DNA of 64,000 nucleotides from Brevundimonas sp. 357 (GCF_003938605.1 NZ_RHWX01000003.1:124001-188000); one strand, 5' to 3'; shown: positions 52,052 to 61,199, counted from the stretch's first letter. Program-made: numbers and translations. Notes: a model not told the origin generated them from the letters alone.

Positions 52052-52546
52052 ATGGGACGCACCGCCGACTATTCGCGCCAGAGCTGCTCGGTCGCCGCCA
52101 CCCTCGAGGTGATCGGCGATCCGTGGACCATGCTGGTCATCCGCGACGCCTTCAACGGCGTCAGCCGCTTCGAGCAATGGCAGGAGCGGCTGGGCGTGGC
52201 GCGCAATGTCCTGGCCGCACGCCTGAAATCCTTGGTGCATCATGGGGTGCTGGAGCCGCGCCCCTATTCCCAGCGCCCGCCGCGCAACGAATATGTGCTG
52301 ACGGCCAAGGGCAAGGATCTGTACGGCGTCCTCGTCACCCTGCACGCCTGGGGCGAGAAGCATGTCTATGGCGACGAACCGTCGGGCATCGTCCTGCGTC
52401 ACAAGACCTGCGGGCGCGATCTGAAGCCCCGCATCGCCTGCGGCTGCTGCAATGAGATGGTTCGCCCGCGCGAGGTGGAGGTGGTCTTCACCGAGAACCG
52501 CCCGACCGTCGGCGAGGTCATGCCGGCCAAGGACGAAGCGGCGTAA
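52052..52546 (+). CDS. HxlR family transcriptional regulator
   Basis: The 164-residue protein has an HxlR winged helix: SCSVAATLEVIGDPWTMLVI, RFEQWQERLGVARNVLAARL, LKSLVHHGVLEPRPYSQRPP and RNEYVLTAKGKDLYGVL. A Cys-containing C-terminal part (CGRDLKPRIACGCCNEMV) extends beyond the usual domain and could bind metal or sense oxidants or aldehydes. The ATG at 52052 is the first conserved one. It probably controls the divergent thioesterase gene; the gap has GTTGC...GCAAC halves, but no convincing operator. Confidence 0.88.
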   Translation: MGRTADYSRQSCSVAATLEVIGDPWTMLVIRDAFNGVSRFEQWQERLGVARNVLAARLKSLVHHGVLEPRPYSQRPPRNEYVLTAKGKDLYGVLVTLHAWGEKHVYGDEPSGIVLRHKTCGRDLKPRIACGCCNEMVRPREVEVVFTENRPTVGEVMPAKDEAA

Positions 52547-52598
52547 AACCCTCTGATCGATTCAACCTCCGTCAACCGTCGAAGGTTAACGGTGGGGC

Positions 52599-54422
52599 AT
52601 GTTTCAGTCCCTGACGTCCAGGATCGCCGCCGTCAGCGCCCTGGTGGTGATCGCTTTACTGGTTCTTGTAGCCGCCCTGGCCGACGCTTCGCGGCAGACC
52701 CGCGAGAGCTTCCGCTGGGTGACGCACTCCGCCAAGGTCATCCAGGCGATGGAAGAGACCGTGGCCGGTCTGCGCGACGCGGAGTCGGGCCAGCGCGCCT
52801 ATGTGCTGACGCGGAATCCGGCCTACGCCCAGTCCTTTGACACGCGGGTTTCGGACTCCTTGCGGGCGTTCGGCGAATTGGTGGAGCTGACGCGGGACAA
52901 CCCGTCACAACAGGAGCGGGTGCAGGCTCTGGGCGCGCAGCTTTCAGGCCGTATCGAACTGTTGCGTCAGCCTTTGATCCTGGCGCGGAGCGGGGACTTC
53001 GCCCAGGCCGAAGCCTTCATCGTCGAGGGACGCGGATTCGATTCCATGAGCGCCTTCGTGCTGGCGGCGCGAGCGCTGCTGGATGAGGAGCGGGTGGTGC
53101 AGACGCGCCGCGTCGAGGCCGCCGAACAGCGGCTGGCGCGGGTGCGAGGCCTGGCCCTGATCGGCGGGCCGTTGATCGCCTTCTTCTCCCTGTCGGTGTC
53201 CTTCATGGTCATTCGCGGCATCCGTCAGCCGGTGCGTGTCATCACACGCGCCATGACGGGTCTGGGCGCGGGCGACCTGAACCAGAGGATTGACGGCCGC
53301 ATGGGCTCGCGTGAGTTCGACCGCCTGGCGCGCGGCTATAACGACATGGCGGACCGTCTGGCGACGGCGGCGACCGACCAGAGCCGCAGCGAGCGCGAAC
53401 TGAAGCGCGTGCATGAGGAACTGCTGTCCAGCGCCCAGACCCTGCGCGAGCGCGGCGAGGTGATCGAACTGCTGGGCGGCATGGCGCATCGGATGCAGGC
53501 GGCCCGGACGGATGACGAACTGGCTCAGGTCATCCACGCCTTCGTGCCGCGCGTGCTGCCGGGCTTGCCGGGCGCGCTCTACGCCTACAACAACTCGCGC
53601 AATCTTCTGGTCCCGCTGTCGGGCTGGGGCGGGCACGAGAGCGAGCAGGACGGCTTTGCGCCGGACCAGTGCTGGGCCCTGCGTCGGGGCCAGAGCCATT
53701 TCGTGTCCGAGCCGGGCGCGGACGTCGTCTGCGGCCATGTGGATCATATGGCGGCGCCTTATCACTGCGAGCCGCTGCTGGCGTCAGGCGAGGTGATCGG
53801 CGTCCTGCATCTGGACGGGCTGGTCGAGGCCGAGACGCAGTTCCGCCTCAACGTCCTCGCCGAGAACATCGCCTCGGCCATGGTCAATCAGAAGCTGCAG
53901 CGCGACCTGAAGGAGCAGACGATCCGTGATCCGCTGACCGGCCTGTTCAACCGTCGCTACATGGAGGAGGCGCTGGCGCTGGAGGTGGCGCGCGCCGCGC
54001 GTTCGGGCGCGCCCCTGTGCGTGGTCATGTGCGACGTGGACCATTTCAAGCGCTTCAACGACGAGTTCGGCCATGACGCGGGCGACGTGGTGCTGCAGGC
54101 CGTCGCCGCCGAGCTGGGGCATCGGTTCCGCGACGGCGACATCGTCTGCCGCTACGGCGGCGAAGAGTTCATCATCATCGCGCCGGGCACCACGGCCGAG
54201 GCCCTGTCGCAACGAGTCGATACGGTTCGCCAGGCCATTGCCGGCATCGCCCTTCGACTGGGCGAACAACCGCTGGGCAGCAGCACCATGTCCTTCGGCG
54301 TCGCCGCATGGTCCAAGAGCATGGACCGCGACGGCGACGCCCTGGTGCAGGCGGCGGACGCGGCGCTGTACCGCGCCAAGCGGGAAGGCCGTAACCGGGT
54401 GGTCCTTCACGTCGCCGCCTGA
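52599..54422 (+). CDS. Membrane diguanylate cyclase, CHASE3-HAMP-GAF-GGDEF
   Basis: The 607-residue protein has two membrane helices (about residues 10-28 and 182-203) around a periplasmic CHASE3-type domain (AGLRDAESGQRAYVLTRNPA). A HAMP segment follows (IRGIRQPVRVITRAMTGLGA), then a GAF-like domain (about 295-420) and a C-terminal GGDEF domain. The active site is YGGEEF and the RxxD inhibitory site (RDGD) lies exactly five residues before it, so it is predicted to make c-di-GMP and be feedback inhibited. The environmental signal is unknown. Confidence 0.9.
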   Translation: MFQSLTSRIAAVSALVVIALLVLVAALADASRQTRESFRWVTHSAKVIQAMEETVAGLRDAESGQRAYVLTRNPAYAQSFDTRVSDSLRAFGELVELTRDNPSQQERVQALGAQLSGRIELLRQPLILARSGDFAQAEAFIVEGRGFDSMSAFVLAARALLDEERVVQTRRVEAAEQRLARVRGLALIGGPLIAFFSLSVSFMVIRGIRQPVRVITRAMTGLGAGDLNQRIDGRMGSREFDRLARGYNDMADRLATAATDQSRSERELKRVHEELLSSAQTLRERGEVIELLGGMAHRMQAARTDDELAQVIHAFVPRVLPGLPGALYAYNNSRNLLVPLSGWGGHESEQDGFAPDQCWALRRGQSHFVSEPGADVVCGHVDHMAAPYHCEPLLASGEVIGVLHLDGLVEAETQFRLNVLAENIASAMVNQKLQRDLKEQTIRDPLTGLFNRRYMEEALALEVARAARSGAPLCVVMCDVDHFKRFNDEFGHDAGDVVLQAVAAELGHRFRDGDIVCRYGGEEFIIIAPGTTAEALSQRVDTVRQAIAGIALRLGEQPLGSSTMSFGVAAWSKSMDRDGDALVQAADAALYRAKREGRNRVVLHVAA

Positions 54423-54480
54423 GAGCCTGGCTGAAATCCATGCTGCCGCTTTCTGGCAGCAAGTCTGTTAGGATTCGAGC

Positions 54481-55176
54481 GTGTCCCGCTCCGAACGCCT
54501 GCTTGATCTGCTGAACACCCTGCGACGGCATCGTCGGCCGGTCAGCGGACGTGCGCTGGCGGCCGAGACGGGCGTTTCCCTGCGCACCCTTTATCGCGAC
54601 ATCGCCAGCCTGCAGGCGCAGGGGGCGACGATCGAGGGCGAGCCGGGCGTGGGCTATGTGCTGAAGCCCGGCTATCTGCTGCCGCCGCTGATGTTCACGC
54701 CGGAGGAGATCGAGGCCCTGGCCCTGGGCTCGCGCTGGGTGGCCGAGCGGGCGGATGCGCGACTGCGGGATGCGGCCTTGAGCGCCCAGGCGCGGATCGC
54801 GGCGGTGCTGCCGCCGGATCTGCGCGACGAGATGGAGGCCTCGGCCCTGTTCATCGGGCCGGGCGCGCCGATCCCCGCCGATGCGGTCGATCCGGCCCAT
54901 TTGCGCAAGGCGATCCGCATCGAGCGCAAGCTGAGGCTGAACTATCGCGACGAGGCGGGGACGGCGTCGGACCGGGTGGTCTGGCCCTTCGCCCTGGCCT
55001 TTTTCGACCGGGTGCGGCTGCTGATCGGATGGTGCGAGCTGCGCGACGACTTCCGCAGCTTCCGCACCGACCGCATCGTCGAGATCGAGGTGCTGGACGC
55101 CCGCTATCCCACGCGCAAGGCGGTGTTGCTGAAGCGATGGCGCGAGGCCTGCGACCGTCAGGGGCCGCCGCGATGA
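54481..55176 (+). CDS. YafY-type HTH/WYL transcriptional regulator
   Basis: The 231-residue protein has an N-terminal helix-turn-helix (SERLLDLLNTLRRHRRPVSG, RALAAETGVSLRTLYRDIAS) and a C-terminal WYL domain containing LRLNYRDEAGTASDRVVWPF and RLLIGWCELRDDFRSFRTDR. WYL domains bind small ligands or nucleic acids and many act as repressors or activators. The start is GTG with AGGA 7 nt upstream. It precedes a VOC gene on the same strand by 69 bp; such regulators often sit beside a VOC gene they control. Confidence 0.9.
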   Translation: MSRSERLLDLLNTLRRHRRPVSGRALAAETGVSLRTLYRDIASLQAQGATIEGEPGVGYVLKPGYLLPPLMFTPEEIEALALGSRWVAERADARLRDAALSAQARIAAVLPPDLRDEMEASALFIGPGAPIPADAVDPAHLRKAIRIERKLRLNYRDEAGTASDRVVWPFALAFFDRVRLLIGWCELRDDFRSFRTDRIVEIEVLDARYPTRKAVLLKRWREACDRQGPPR

Positions 55177-55245
55177 TGCTGACAGAAATTGGCGGTATCG
55201 GCGGTTAGGTTCTCCTTCTGTTCAGACAGGCGGAGGGGCCATGCC

Positions 55246-55626
55246 ATGAGCGACGACATTCTGCTGAACGTGGCCGATCCGGGCGCGAGCGCACGCTTCT
55301 ATGCGGGATTGCTGGGCCGCCGGCCGGTGGAGGCGGGGCCGGACCATGCGGTCTTCCTGCTGGCGCCGGGGCGGACGCTCAGCTTGTGGCGCGGGCGAGG
55401 CGGGGCGCAGGCGGACCTGCGCATGGAGGCGCCCGCCGTGGTGGACCAACTGCACATCGACTGGTGGGATCGGGGCGCGCGCATCGTCCTGCCGCCCAGC
55501 GACATGGACTGCGGCCACGGTTTCGTAGCGCGCGACCCGGACGGCAACTGCCTGAGGGTCTATGCGGCCCATCAGAACCGTCACCCTCGGGCTTGTCCCG
55601 AGGGCCCATGGCGGACGTGTGCGTGA
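55246..55626 (+). CDS. VOC family protein, C-terminus overlapping a repeat element
   Basis: The 126-residue protein is a single VOC unit: LLNVADPGASARFYAGLLGR, DHAVFLLAPGRTLSLW, IDWWDRGARIVLPPSDM and DCGHGFVARDPDGNCLRVYA. The conserved domain ends at about residue 110 (RVYAAHQN). The last 16 residues (HPRACPEGPWRTCA) are encoded by the left arm of a long inverted repeat at 55579, so the native stop may have been lost when the repeat arrived. GGAGGGG precedes the ATG. Confidence 0.85.
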   Translation: MSDDILLNVADPGASARFYAGLLGRRPVEAGPDHAVFLLAPGRTLSLWRGRGGAQADLRMEAPAVVDQLHIDWWDRGARIVLPPSDMDCGHGFVARDPDGNCLRVYAAHQNRHPRACPEGPWRTCA

Positions 55627-55710
55627 CCTGAGCGGCTGTCCGTGCGGCTGGCGAATTCAGCGAAAAGCGTGTCGCCGCGCTGGGCCCTCGGGACAAGCCC
55701 GAGGGTGACG
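55579..55710. repeat. Long inverted repeat element, copy 4 (perfect 30-bp arms)
   Basis: Arms at 55579-55608 and 55681-55710 are exact reverse complements, with a 72-nt spacer. The core CTCGGGCTTGTCCCGAG and the outer GTCAC repeat the plan of copies at 8810 and 16217. It spans the convergent ends of the VOC gene and mnmA, with its left arm inside the VOC reading frame. Confidence 0.9.
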
Positions 55711-55717
55711 ATAGGGG

Positions 55718-56950
55718 TTAGACCGCCACGGCCTCTGTCGACTGGATGAAGCCGCCGCCCATCACGCGCTCGTCGTCGGCCGGATCGTAGAGGACGCAGG
55801 CTTGGCCGGGGGCGACGCCTTCTTCGCCCTGATCGAAGACGACCTGCACGGCGCCGTCAATAAAGGCGAGGCGGGCGGGCGAGGGCTGGCGCGTTGAGCG
55901 GACGCGGGCCAGGACCGGGGCGCCGTCACGGGCGGCCTCTTCGATCGTGGCCTGGTCGCCCAGCCAATTGATTTCCTCCAGCGTCAGACGCGCGGTCAGC
56001 AGGGCCTCGCGCGGGCCGACGATGACGCGGCGGTTGTCAGGGTCCAGCTTGACTACGAACAGAGGCTCGCCCACGGCGACGTTCAGCCCCCGGCGCTGGC
56101 CGATGGTGTAGTCGGTGATGCCTGAATGGCGGCCCAGAACCCGGCCGTCCATGTGGACGATGTCGCCGGCCTCACGCCCCTGCGGACGCAGCCGGTCGAT
56201 CAGGGTGCGATAGTCGCCGGTCGGCACGAAGCAGATGTCCTGGCTGTCCGGCTTGGCGGCGATCCTCAGACCCAGGGAGGCGGCGACGCCGCGCACCTGC
56301 GGTTTTTCCAGATCGGCCAGGGGGAAGCGCAGATAGTCCAACTGATCCTGCGTCGTGGCGAACAGGAAGTAGGACTGGTCGCGCGAGTGGTCGACCGCCT
56401 TCCTCATCTGCGAGCGGTTGCCGTGGGTGGCGCGGCGGACGTAGTGGCCGGTCGCCATCGCCTCGGCTCCCAGGTCGCGGGCGACGTCCAGCAGGTCGCG
56501 GAACTTCACCGTCTGATTACAGCGAATGCAGGGGACCGGCGTCTGGCCCTTCAGGTAGGAATCGGCGAACTGGTCGATCACCGCGTCCTTGAAGCGGCTT
56601 TCGTAGTCCAGGACATAGTGCGGGATGCCGATCAGATCGGCGGCCAGGCGGGCGTCGTGAATGTCCTGACCCGCGCAGCAGGCGCCCTTCTTCTTCAGCG
56701 CCTCGCCGTGGTCGTAAAGCTGAAGGGTCACGCCCACGACGTCATAGCCCGCCTTGTGCAGCAAGGCGGCGACGACGGTGGAATCCACCCCGCCCGACAT
56801 GGCGGCGACCACGCGCGCGCCTTGCGGCAGGCCGACGGCCTGTCGCACGCTCTCGATCGCAGCCTCCATGTCGGCTTGCGACATGGGGGCGATGTCGGGA
56901 ACGGGGCAGAGGATGTCGTCGGTCAGGGCGTCCATGGTCATCGCCGCCAT
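55718..56950 (-). CDS. mnmA: tRNA-specific 2-thiouridylase MnmA
   Basis: MnmA installs the 2-thio group on U34 of tRNA Lys, Glu and Gln, with sulfur from the IscS relay. The 410-residue protein has the PP-loop SGGVDST (about residue 53), ACCAGQD, the catalytic Cys pair region [13 protein letters not shown] and DICFVP, and [15 protein letters not shown]. The first 25 residues precede the conserved fold and vary; later ATGs (for example the fifth residue) are alternative starts. It lies alone, with a long inverted repeat past its stop. Confidence 0.95.
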   Translation of the reverse strand: MAAMTMDALTDDILCPVPDIAPMSQADMEAAIESVRQAVGLPQGARVVAAMSGGVDSTVVAALLHKAGYDVVGVTLQLYDHGEALKKKGACCAGQDIHDARLAADLIGIPHYVLDYESRFKDAVIDQFADSYLKGQTPVPCIRCNQTVKFRDLLDVARDLGAEAMATGHYVRRATHGNRSQMRKAVDHSRDQSYFLFATTQDQLDYLRFPLADLEKPQVRGVAASLGLRIAAKPDSQDICFVPTGDYRTLIDRLRPQGREAGDIVHMDGRVLGRHSGITDYTIGQRRGLNVAVGEPLFVVKLDPDNRRVIVGPREALLTARLTLEEINWLGDQATIEEAARDGAPVLARVRSTRQPSPARLAFIDGAVQVVFDQGEEGVAPGQACVLYDPADDERVMGGGFIQSTEAVAV

Positions 56951-57008
56951 TTAGGCCTTAAGGCGCGCGATTTCGAGGCCTGGCCCGAAACGAAGGCGCG
57001 CGCCAATG

Positions 57009-57039
57009 AAAAAGACCGCCCCCCATCAGGGAGCGGCCC
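57009..57039 (-). terminator. Probable terminator of sciP
   Basis: On the minus strand GGCCGCTCCC-TGAT-GGGGGGCGGTC forms a mostly paired hairpin with mismatches, followed by TTTTTCATT. It lies 25 bp beyond the sciP stop codon. Confidence 0.65.
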
Positions 57040-57063
57040 ATGATCATGCGTCCAGGCGAAGGC

Positions 57064-57348
57064 CTAGTCGCGGTAGCTCTGGATGCGCGTCGTGCGCAGC
57101 CCCTGCATGCCCCATTTGTCGATGGCCTTCTGCCAGGCCAGGAACTCCTCGGCCGTCAGACGGTATTTGGCCAGGGCGTCCTCTAGGCTGATCAGACCGC
57201 CGCGGACGGCCGCCACGACCTCGGCCTTGCGGCGGATGACCCAGCGGTTCGTGTCCGACGGGGGAAGATCCCGCAGGGTCAGGGGCGTGCCCGTCGGGCC
57301 GACCACGTACTGTTCGCCGTTACTGTTAAGGCGTCGCTCTTGCAGCAT
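57064..57348 (-). CDS. sciP: SciP, small CtrA inhibitory protein (DUF1153)
   Basis: The 94-residue protein is very close to Caulobacter SciP: MLQERRLNSNGEQYVVGPTG, RWVIRRKAEVVAAVRGGLIS, LEDALAKYRLTAEEFLAWQK and a C-terminal GLRTTRIQSYRD. SciP is a helix-turn-helix protein that binds DNA and CtrA in G1-phase cells to block activation of CtrA-dependent promoters, including flagellar ones. It sits next to the flagellar genes. A candidate CtrA box (57403) precedes it, as expected since CtrA activates sciP in Caulobacter. Confidence 0.95.
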   Translation of the reverse strand: MLQERRLNSNGEQYVVGPTGTPLTLRDLPPSDTNRWVIRRKAEVVAAVRGGLISLEDALAKYRLTAEEFLAWQKAIDKWGMQGLRTTRIQSYRD

Positions 57349-57402
57349 GGGCTTAAGCCTCTCTCACCACCACCATAGACGCGCAGGCTAGGCCCCCGCC
57401 CG

Positions 57403-57417
57403 CTAAGGGGCGTTTAA
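57403..57417 (-). promoter_or_regulatory. Candidate CtrA-binding box upstream of sciP
   Basis: On the minus strand TTAA-N7-TTAG (TTAAACGCCCCTTAG) matches the CtrA consensus TTAA-N7-TTAA with one change. It ends 55 bp before the sciP start codon. CtrA activation of sciP is established in Caulobacter; occupancy here is inferred. The remaining gap to flgE (57349-57534) shows no gene. Confidence 0.55.
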
Positions 57418-57534
57418 GCGTCGTGGTGAAGGAATGGCTAAGACGCATCCGGCCGGTCCGGCGCGTTCTGCGCCGACTAAAGGAAGGATTCATCGAGTCT
57501 AACGAGACCTTGCTCATGGATTCCCGTTGGCCGA

Positions 57535-58968
57535 TCAGCGCTTGATGTTGATCAGCTCCGCCAGCATCTCGTCGGCGGTGGTGATGATCTTGGACGAGGC
57601 CGAATAGGCGCGCTGGGTGGTGATCAGGCCGGTGAACTCGGTCGACAGGTCGACGGTCGAGGCTTCCAGCTGCTGCGCGCCCAGCAGGCCCGCGCCGCCG
57701 GTGCCGGGAGCCTTCAGGTTGAAGGTGCCGGAGTTCTGGCTGACGCGGAAGGCGTTGCCCGACACTTCGGTCAGGCTGTCGGCGCTGGGGAAGGTGGCCA
57801 GGGCGACCTGGGCGATCTTGCGCATCACGCCGTTGTCGAAGATGGCGGTGACGAAGCCGGTCTCGTCGATCTTCACCTCGGTCAGGTTTCCGAAGGCCGT
57901 GCCGTTCGTATAGGTGGCCTGGACGATGGAGGTGCTGTCGTACTGCGTCAGGCCGCCCGCCGAGGCGTTCAGGTCGAAGGCGATGGTCTGGGCCGCGATG
58001 CCCAGCGACGGATCCCAGGCGCCGTCGGCGCCCGGCGTCGCCCCGTCGGACGAACCCAGCGACAGGCTGGCGTTGGTGGGGTCGTCGAACAGGCCGGTGC
58101 CCGCGGTCCAGCCCTGCATCTTGGCCACGTCCAGACGCCCGTCCTGGGTGAAGGCGATGCGGCCGGACTTCAGCAAGCCGTCCGTGTTGGTCACCGTGCC
58201 TTCGGGGGCGCGGATTTCGGCGTGCCATTCGTTGGCGACGCTGCTCTTCAGGAAGGAGACGGTGATGTTGCGTTGGCCGCCCTTGGAGTCCGACACCGGA
58301 ATGGTGATCTCGAAGTCCGGCTTCACGCCCGTCGCCGGGTCGTTGGCGTACATCGACATGGAGTGGGTGGCCGGGTCATAGGCCGTGACGCCGGTCGGGG
58401 GCGGGGTCTGGGCGGCCTCATTAACCGGCTGGCTGGACTTCAGGTTGGCGTTCAGGCCGACGCGGGTGGTCGGCTCGGCCGCGCCGCCGACGGAGCCGAC
58501 GTTGATGGTGCGCAGGCGGCTCATGTCGGACGGATCGCTGTTGACCACGCCGTCGGCGTCGACCGGCCAGCCCTGCAGATACAGACCCGAGGTGTTCTGC
58601 AGATAGCCCAGGTCGTCGATCTTGAACGCCCCGGCGCGCGTGAACAGGCGCGCGTCCGACAGGGTCAGGTTCTCGGACTTTTCGGTGACGACGAAGAAGC
58701 CCTGGCCGGCGATGGCCAGGTCGGTGCCGGACGTCGTGCGCTGAAGCTGGCCCGCCTGGCTGATGAAGTGGCGGGCGGCGGCCTGAACGCCGCCGGCGGA
58801 GTAGTTCACGCCCGCCGTCTGGGCGTTGACCACGGTCGCGAACTCGGTCGACGCGCGCTTGTAGCCGACCGTGTTCACGTTGGCGATGTTCTGCGAGATC
58901 GTCGAAAGGGCCGCGGCGTTGGCGGTCAGACCGGACACGCCGGCCATCATGGCGCCGTTGATGCTCAT
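57535..58968 (-). CDS. flgE: Flagellar hook protein FlgE
   Basis: FlgE polymerises into the flexible hook outside the cell. The 477-residue protein has the N-terminal axial-protein motif MSINGAMMAGVSGLTANAAA with NIANVNTVGYKRAS, the central hook domains, and the C-terminal STVDLSTEFTGLITTQRAYS with SSKIITTADEMLAELINIKR. The C-terminal heptad-like ends form the D0 coiled coil. It is the third gene of the minus-strand fliK-flgD-flgE group, 12 bp after flgD. Confidence 0.96.
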   Translation of the reverse strand: MSINGAMMAGVSGLTANAAALSTISQNIANVNTVGYKRASTEFATVVNAQTAGVNYSAGGVQAAARHFISQAGQLQRTTSGTDLAIAGQGFFVVTEKSENLTLSDARLFTRAGAFKIDDLGYLQNTSGLYLQGWPVDADGVVNSDPSDMSRLRTINVGSVGGAAEPTTRVGLNANLKSSQPVNEAAQTPPPTGVTAYDPATHSMSMYANDPATGVKPDFEITIPVSDSKGGQRNITVSFLKSSVANEWHAEIRAPEGTVTNTDGLLKSGRIAFTQDGRLDVAKMQGWTAGTGLFDDPTNASLSLGSSDGATPGADGAWDPSLGIAAQTIAFDLNASAGGLTQYDSTSIVQATYTNGTAFGNLTEVKIDETGFVTAIFDNGVMRKIAQVALATFPSADSLTEVSGNAFRVSQNSGTFNLKAPGTGGAGLLGAQQLEASTVDLSTEFTGLITTQRAYSASSKIITTADEMLAELINIKR

Positions 58969-58980
58969 GTCTGGGGTTCC

Positions 58981-59721
58981 TTACGAGAGAAGATTGAAGG
59001 GGTTGAGTTTCGAGGCGAGGGCGCTGGCCGCGCCGGCGTCGTCCTCGGGTTTGGCGGCGGCCTTCTGTTCTTCCAGCGCGATCAGGCTGGACACCGGCAT
59101 GATCGAGTTGCCGATGATGACGAAGGGCGTGTTGTCGTACATCTCGACGCCGGTGACGCGGCCGCGGATCAGCACCTGGCTGTCGACGGCCTTGCCCGCG
59201 CCGTCCTTGGCGACGACCTTCAGCGTATAGACGCCGCCGTCGTCGACCTGGCCGCCTCCGGTGGTCTTTCCGTCCCACTTGAAGTCATGCATGCCGTTGG
59301 TCTTGTCGGGGGCCGGGCCGCTCCAGACCACCTTGCCCGAGGCGTCCAGCACCTGAAGCGTGGCGTCGGTCGCGTCGGCGGCCAGCTCATAGCTCCAGTT
59401 GGCCTCGCCGTCTTCGAAGCGGGTCGCGGCCCAGACTGCGGTGGCGTCCTTGCCGATATATTGCGCCGCGCCGGTCAGGCCGTCGCCCTGCTGCGCCTTC
59501 AGCAGGCCGGTCAGGAGGTCATTGGTCAGCAATTGCTGCTCGACGCCCGCCATCTGCGTCAGCTGGGCGGTGAACTCGTTGGAATCCACCGGCGACAGCG
59601 GATCCTGGTTCTTCAACTGCGTGGTCAGCAACGACAGGAAGGTCTGGAAGTTGGAGGCCAGCATCTGACCCCCGGCGTTCACCCGGCCCGCGGCGTTGTT
59701 GGAAGAGACGGCGTCAACCAT
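58981..59721 (-). CDS. flgD: Flagellar hook assembly scaffolding protein FlgD
   Basis: FlgD caps the growing hook while FlgE subunits add. The 246-residue protein has the conserved N-terminal region FLSLLTTQLKNQDPLSPVDS followed by NEFTAQLTQMAGVEQQLLTN, then the FLG-like and Fn3-like domains (SYELAADATDATLQVLDASG, GMHDFKWDGKTTGGGQVDDG). The tail is Ala/Asp-rich. It sits 3 bp after fliK and just before flgE, one transcription unit for hook building. Confidence 0.95.
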   Translation of the reverse strand: MVDAVSSNNAAGRVNAGGQMLASNFQTFLSLLTTQLKNQDPLSPVDSNEFTAQLTQMAGVEQQLLTNDLLTGLLKAQQGDGLTGAAQYIGKDATAVWAATRFEDGEANWSYELAADATDATLQVLDASGKVVWSGPAPDKTNGMHDFKWDGKTTGGGQVDDGGVYTLKVVAKDGAGKAVDSQVLIRGRVTGVEMYDNTPFVIIGNSIMPVSSLIALEEQKAAAKPEDDAGAASALASKLNPFNLLS

Positions 59722-59724
59722 CGA

Positions 59725-61113
59725 TCAGACCTTCAGATCGACGCGGTCAGGCGTCAGGGAAAGGGACGTCCAGGCGCTGGGCGGCGGAACGACGGAATCG
59801 GCCTCGGCGGCCAGGCGAGCGGCGCCGGAGAAGGCGCGGCGGCCCGGTTGGCGCTCGAACGCGCCGTCGCCGAAGCCGGATGAAGGATCACGCTCTGCGA
59901 ACTTGAGGTCATCGCGCGAAAGCTGCAGCCCCGCGTCCAGAAGTTGACGTCGCAGTTCGTCGGCGCGGGCGCGCAGGTCGGCGGCCGCCGCAGGATTGTC
60001 GAAGGCCAGGCGGGCCGTGACCTGGCCGTCGGACTCGATCTCAAGGCTGACGTCGACGCGGCCCAGGCCTTCGGGCGTCAGGGCCATGTCGAAGCGGGTC
60101 GAGCGGCCGTCCAGCTTCTTGATGATCTGGGCGGCGATCTGGGCCGTGGTCTCGACCGTGGCGCGCGACAGCTGGGACAGGCCCAGATCGCGTTGAGCGC
60201 CGGGCGCCTGAGAGGGGGCTTCGACGGCGCCTTGTTGCGGCGCGGCCGGGGCTTCGCCGTCGACCGGGGGCGCGGCGACGGTCGCTGCGGCAGGCGCTTG
60301 GACGAGCGTGGGCGCGGCGGTCGGGCGCGCGGCTGGCGCTGACACGGCAGCGTCGACGGAGGTGTCGGCTTGGGCGGGACGATTGGCGGCCGCTTCGGCG
60401 CCGCCCGTCGCGGCGGCGGCCTGTATCGCTTCTCGCGCTGAGGCCAGACGTTCGCCCGCGCCCGATCTAAAGCCGGTCACGCCCAGCAAGGCGGCGTCGT
60501 GTGCAGAAAGTGACGCCGGTCCAGGACGCGACGACGGCGGCGCGTCCGACGGCTCGTCGCTCTCGGCAGGCGTGGTTTCAAGCGCCGCGTCCGATTCTGC
60601 AAAGGCGGCGGGAAACGCGGCTTTGAGGGCGGCAGGCGCAGCGGCGGAGAGCATCGTCGCGGCTGAGGTCGGTGCGGCCATGGTCGGCGCAGCCGCAGCT
60701 GCGGGCTCGACGGCAGGGGCGGCGGAAGCCGCCTCTATAGTCTCGGGGGCGGCCTCGAAAACGGCTTGCGGTGCGGGCGTCGTTGCGGCGGTGAAGGCAG
60801 GCTTCGCTTCTGTCGTCGGCGCCGCCGGATCGGCAGGGGCTTGCGGAACGGCGGCCTGTTGCACCGGCGGGGGCGGCGCGAACCAGGCGGGCGGGGCCGC
60901 GACGACGACGTCGTCCTCTTTGGCGGGTTCGTCTGGAGCGACGGTTTCGGGAGTCTCGGCGACCGGGGTGGCGGGCTGCGCGGCCTGCGCCTCTTCCTTC
61001 AGCATCAGGTCCGCGAAGACGGCGCTGTCCGTCGCCGCCTCGGCGGAGGCGTCGGCGCTCGCGCCGCCGGGGGCGGCGGGCGTCAGGACGGACATGAGGC
61101 TGACGGCGGACAT
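59725..61113 (-). CDS. fliK: Flagellar hook-length control protein FliK
   Basis: FliK measures hook length and triggers the export switch to filament-type substrates. The first 320 residues are Ala/Pro-rich and low in complexity, as usual for the ruler part. The conserved C-terminal domain follows: RSTRFDMALTPEGLGRVDVS, LEIESDGQVTARLAFDNPAA and RADELRRQLLDAGLQLSRDD. The 462-residue length is normal. The start is uncertain: the ATG at 61113 is listed, and the ATG at 61095 is possible; neither has a strong ribosome-binding site. A sigma-54 promoter lies about 70 bp upstream. Confidence 0.93.
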   Translation of the reverse strand: MSAVSLMSVLTPAAPGGASADASAEAATDSAVFADLMLKEEAQAAQPATPVAETPETVAPDEPAKEDDVVVAAPPAWFAPPPPVQQAAVPQAPADPAAPTTEAKPAFTAATTPAPQAVFEAAPETIEAASAAPAVEPAAAAAPTMAAPTSAATMLSAAAPAALKAAFPAAFAESDAALETTPAESDEPSDAPPSSRPGPASLSAHDAALLGVTGFRSGAGERLASAREAIQAAAATGGAEAAANRPAQADTSVDAAVSAPAARPTAAPTLVQAPAAATVAAPPVDGEAPAAPQQGAVEAPSQAPGAQRDLGLSQLSRATVETTAQIAAQIIKKLDGRSTRFDMALTPEGLGRVDVSLEIESDGQVTARLAFDNPAAAADLRARADELRRQLLDAGLQLSRDDLKFAERDPSSGFGDGAFERQPGRRAFSGAARLAAEADSVVPPPSAWTSLSLTPDRVDLKV

Positions 61114-61183
61114 GCGGGCGGCAGGCGCTTTCGGTCGATGAGGAGCGGCGCCTGCTGCGCCTGGGTCATTCGGCAGAGCCTCC

Positions 61184-61199
61184 GCAAGCCTTGGGCCAA
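61184..61199 (-). promoter_or_regulatory. Sigma-54 promoter of the fliK-flgD-flgE operon
   Basis: On the minus strand TTGGCCCAAGGCTTGC has the invariant GG at -24 and GC at -12 with exactly 10 nt between them, and the TTGG...TTGC frame of the sigma-54 consensus. Predicted transcription starts near 61172, about 60 bp before fliK. Confidence 0.75.
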
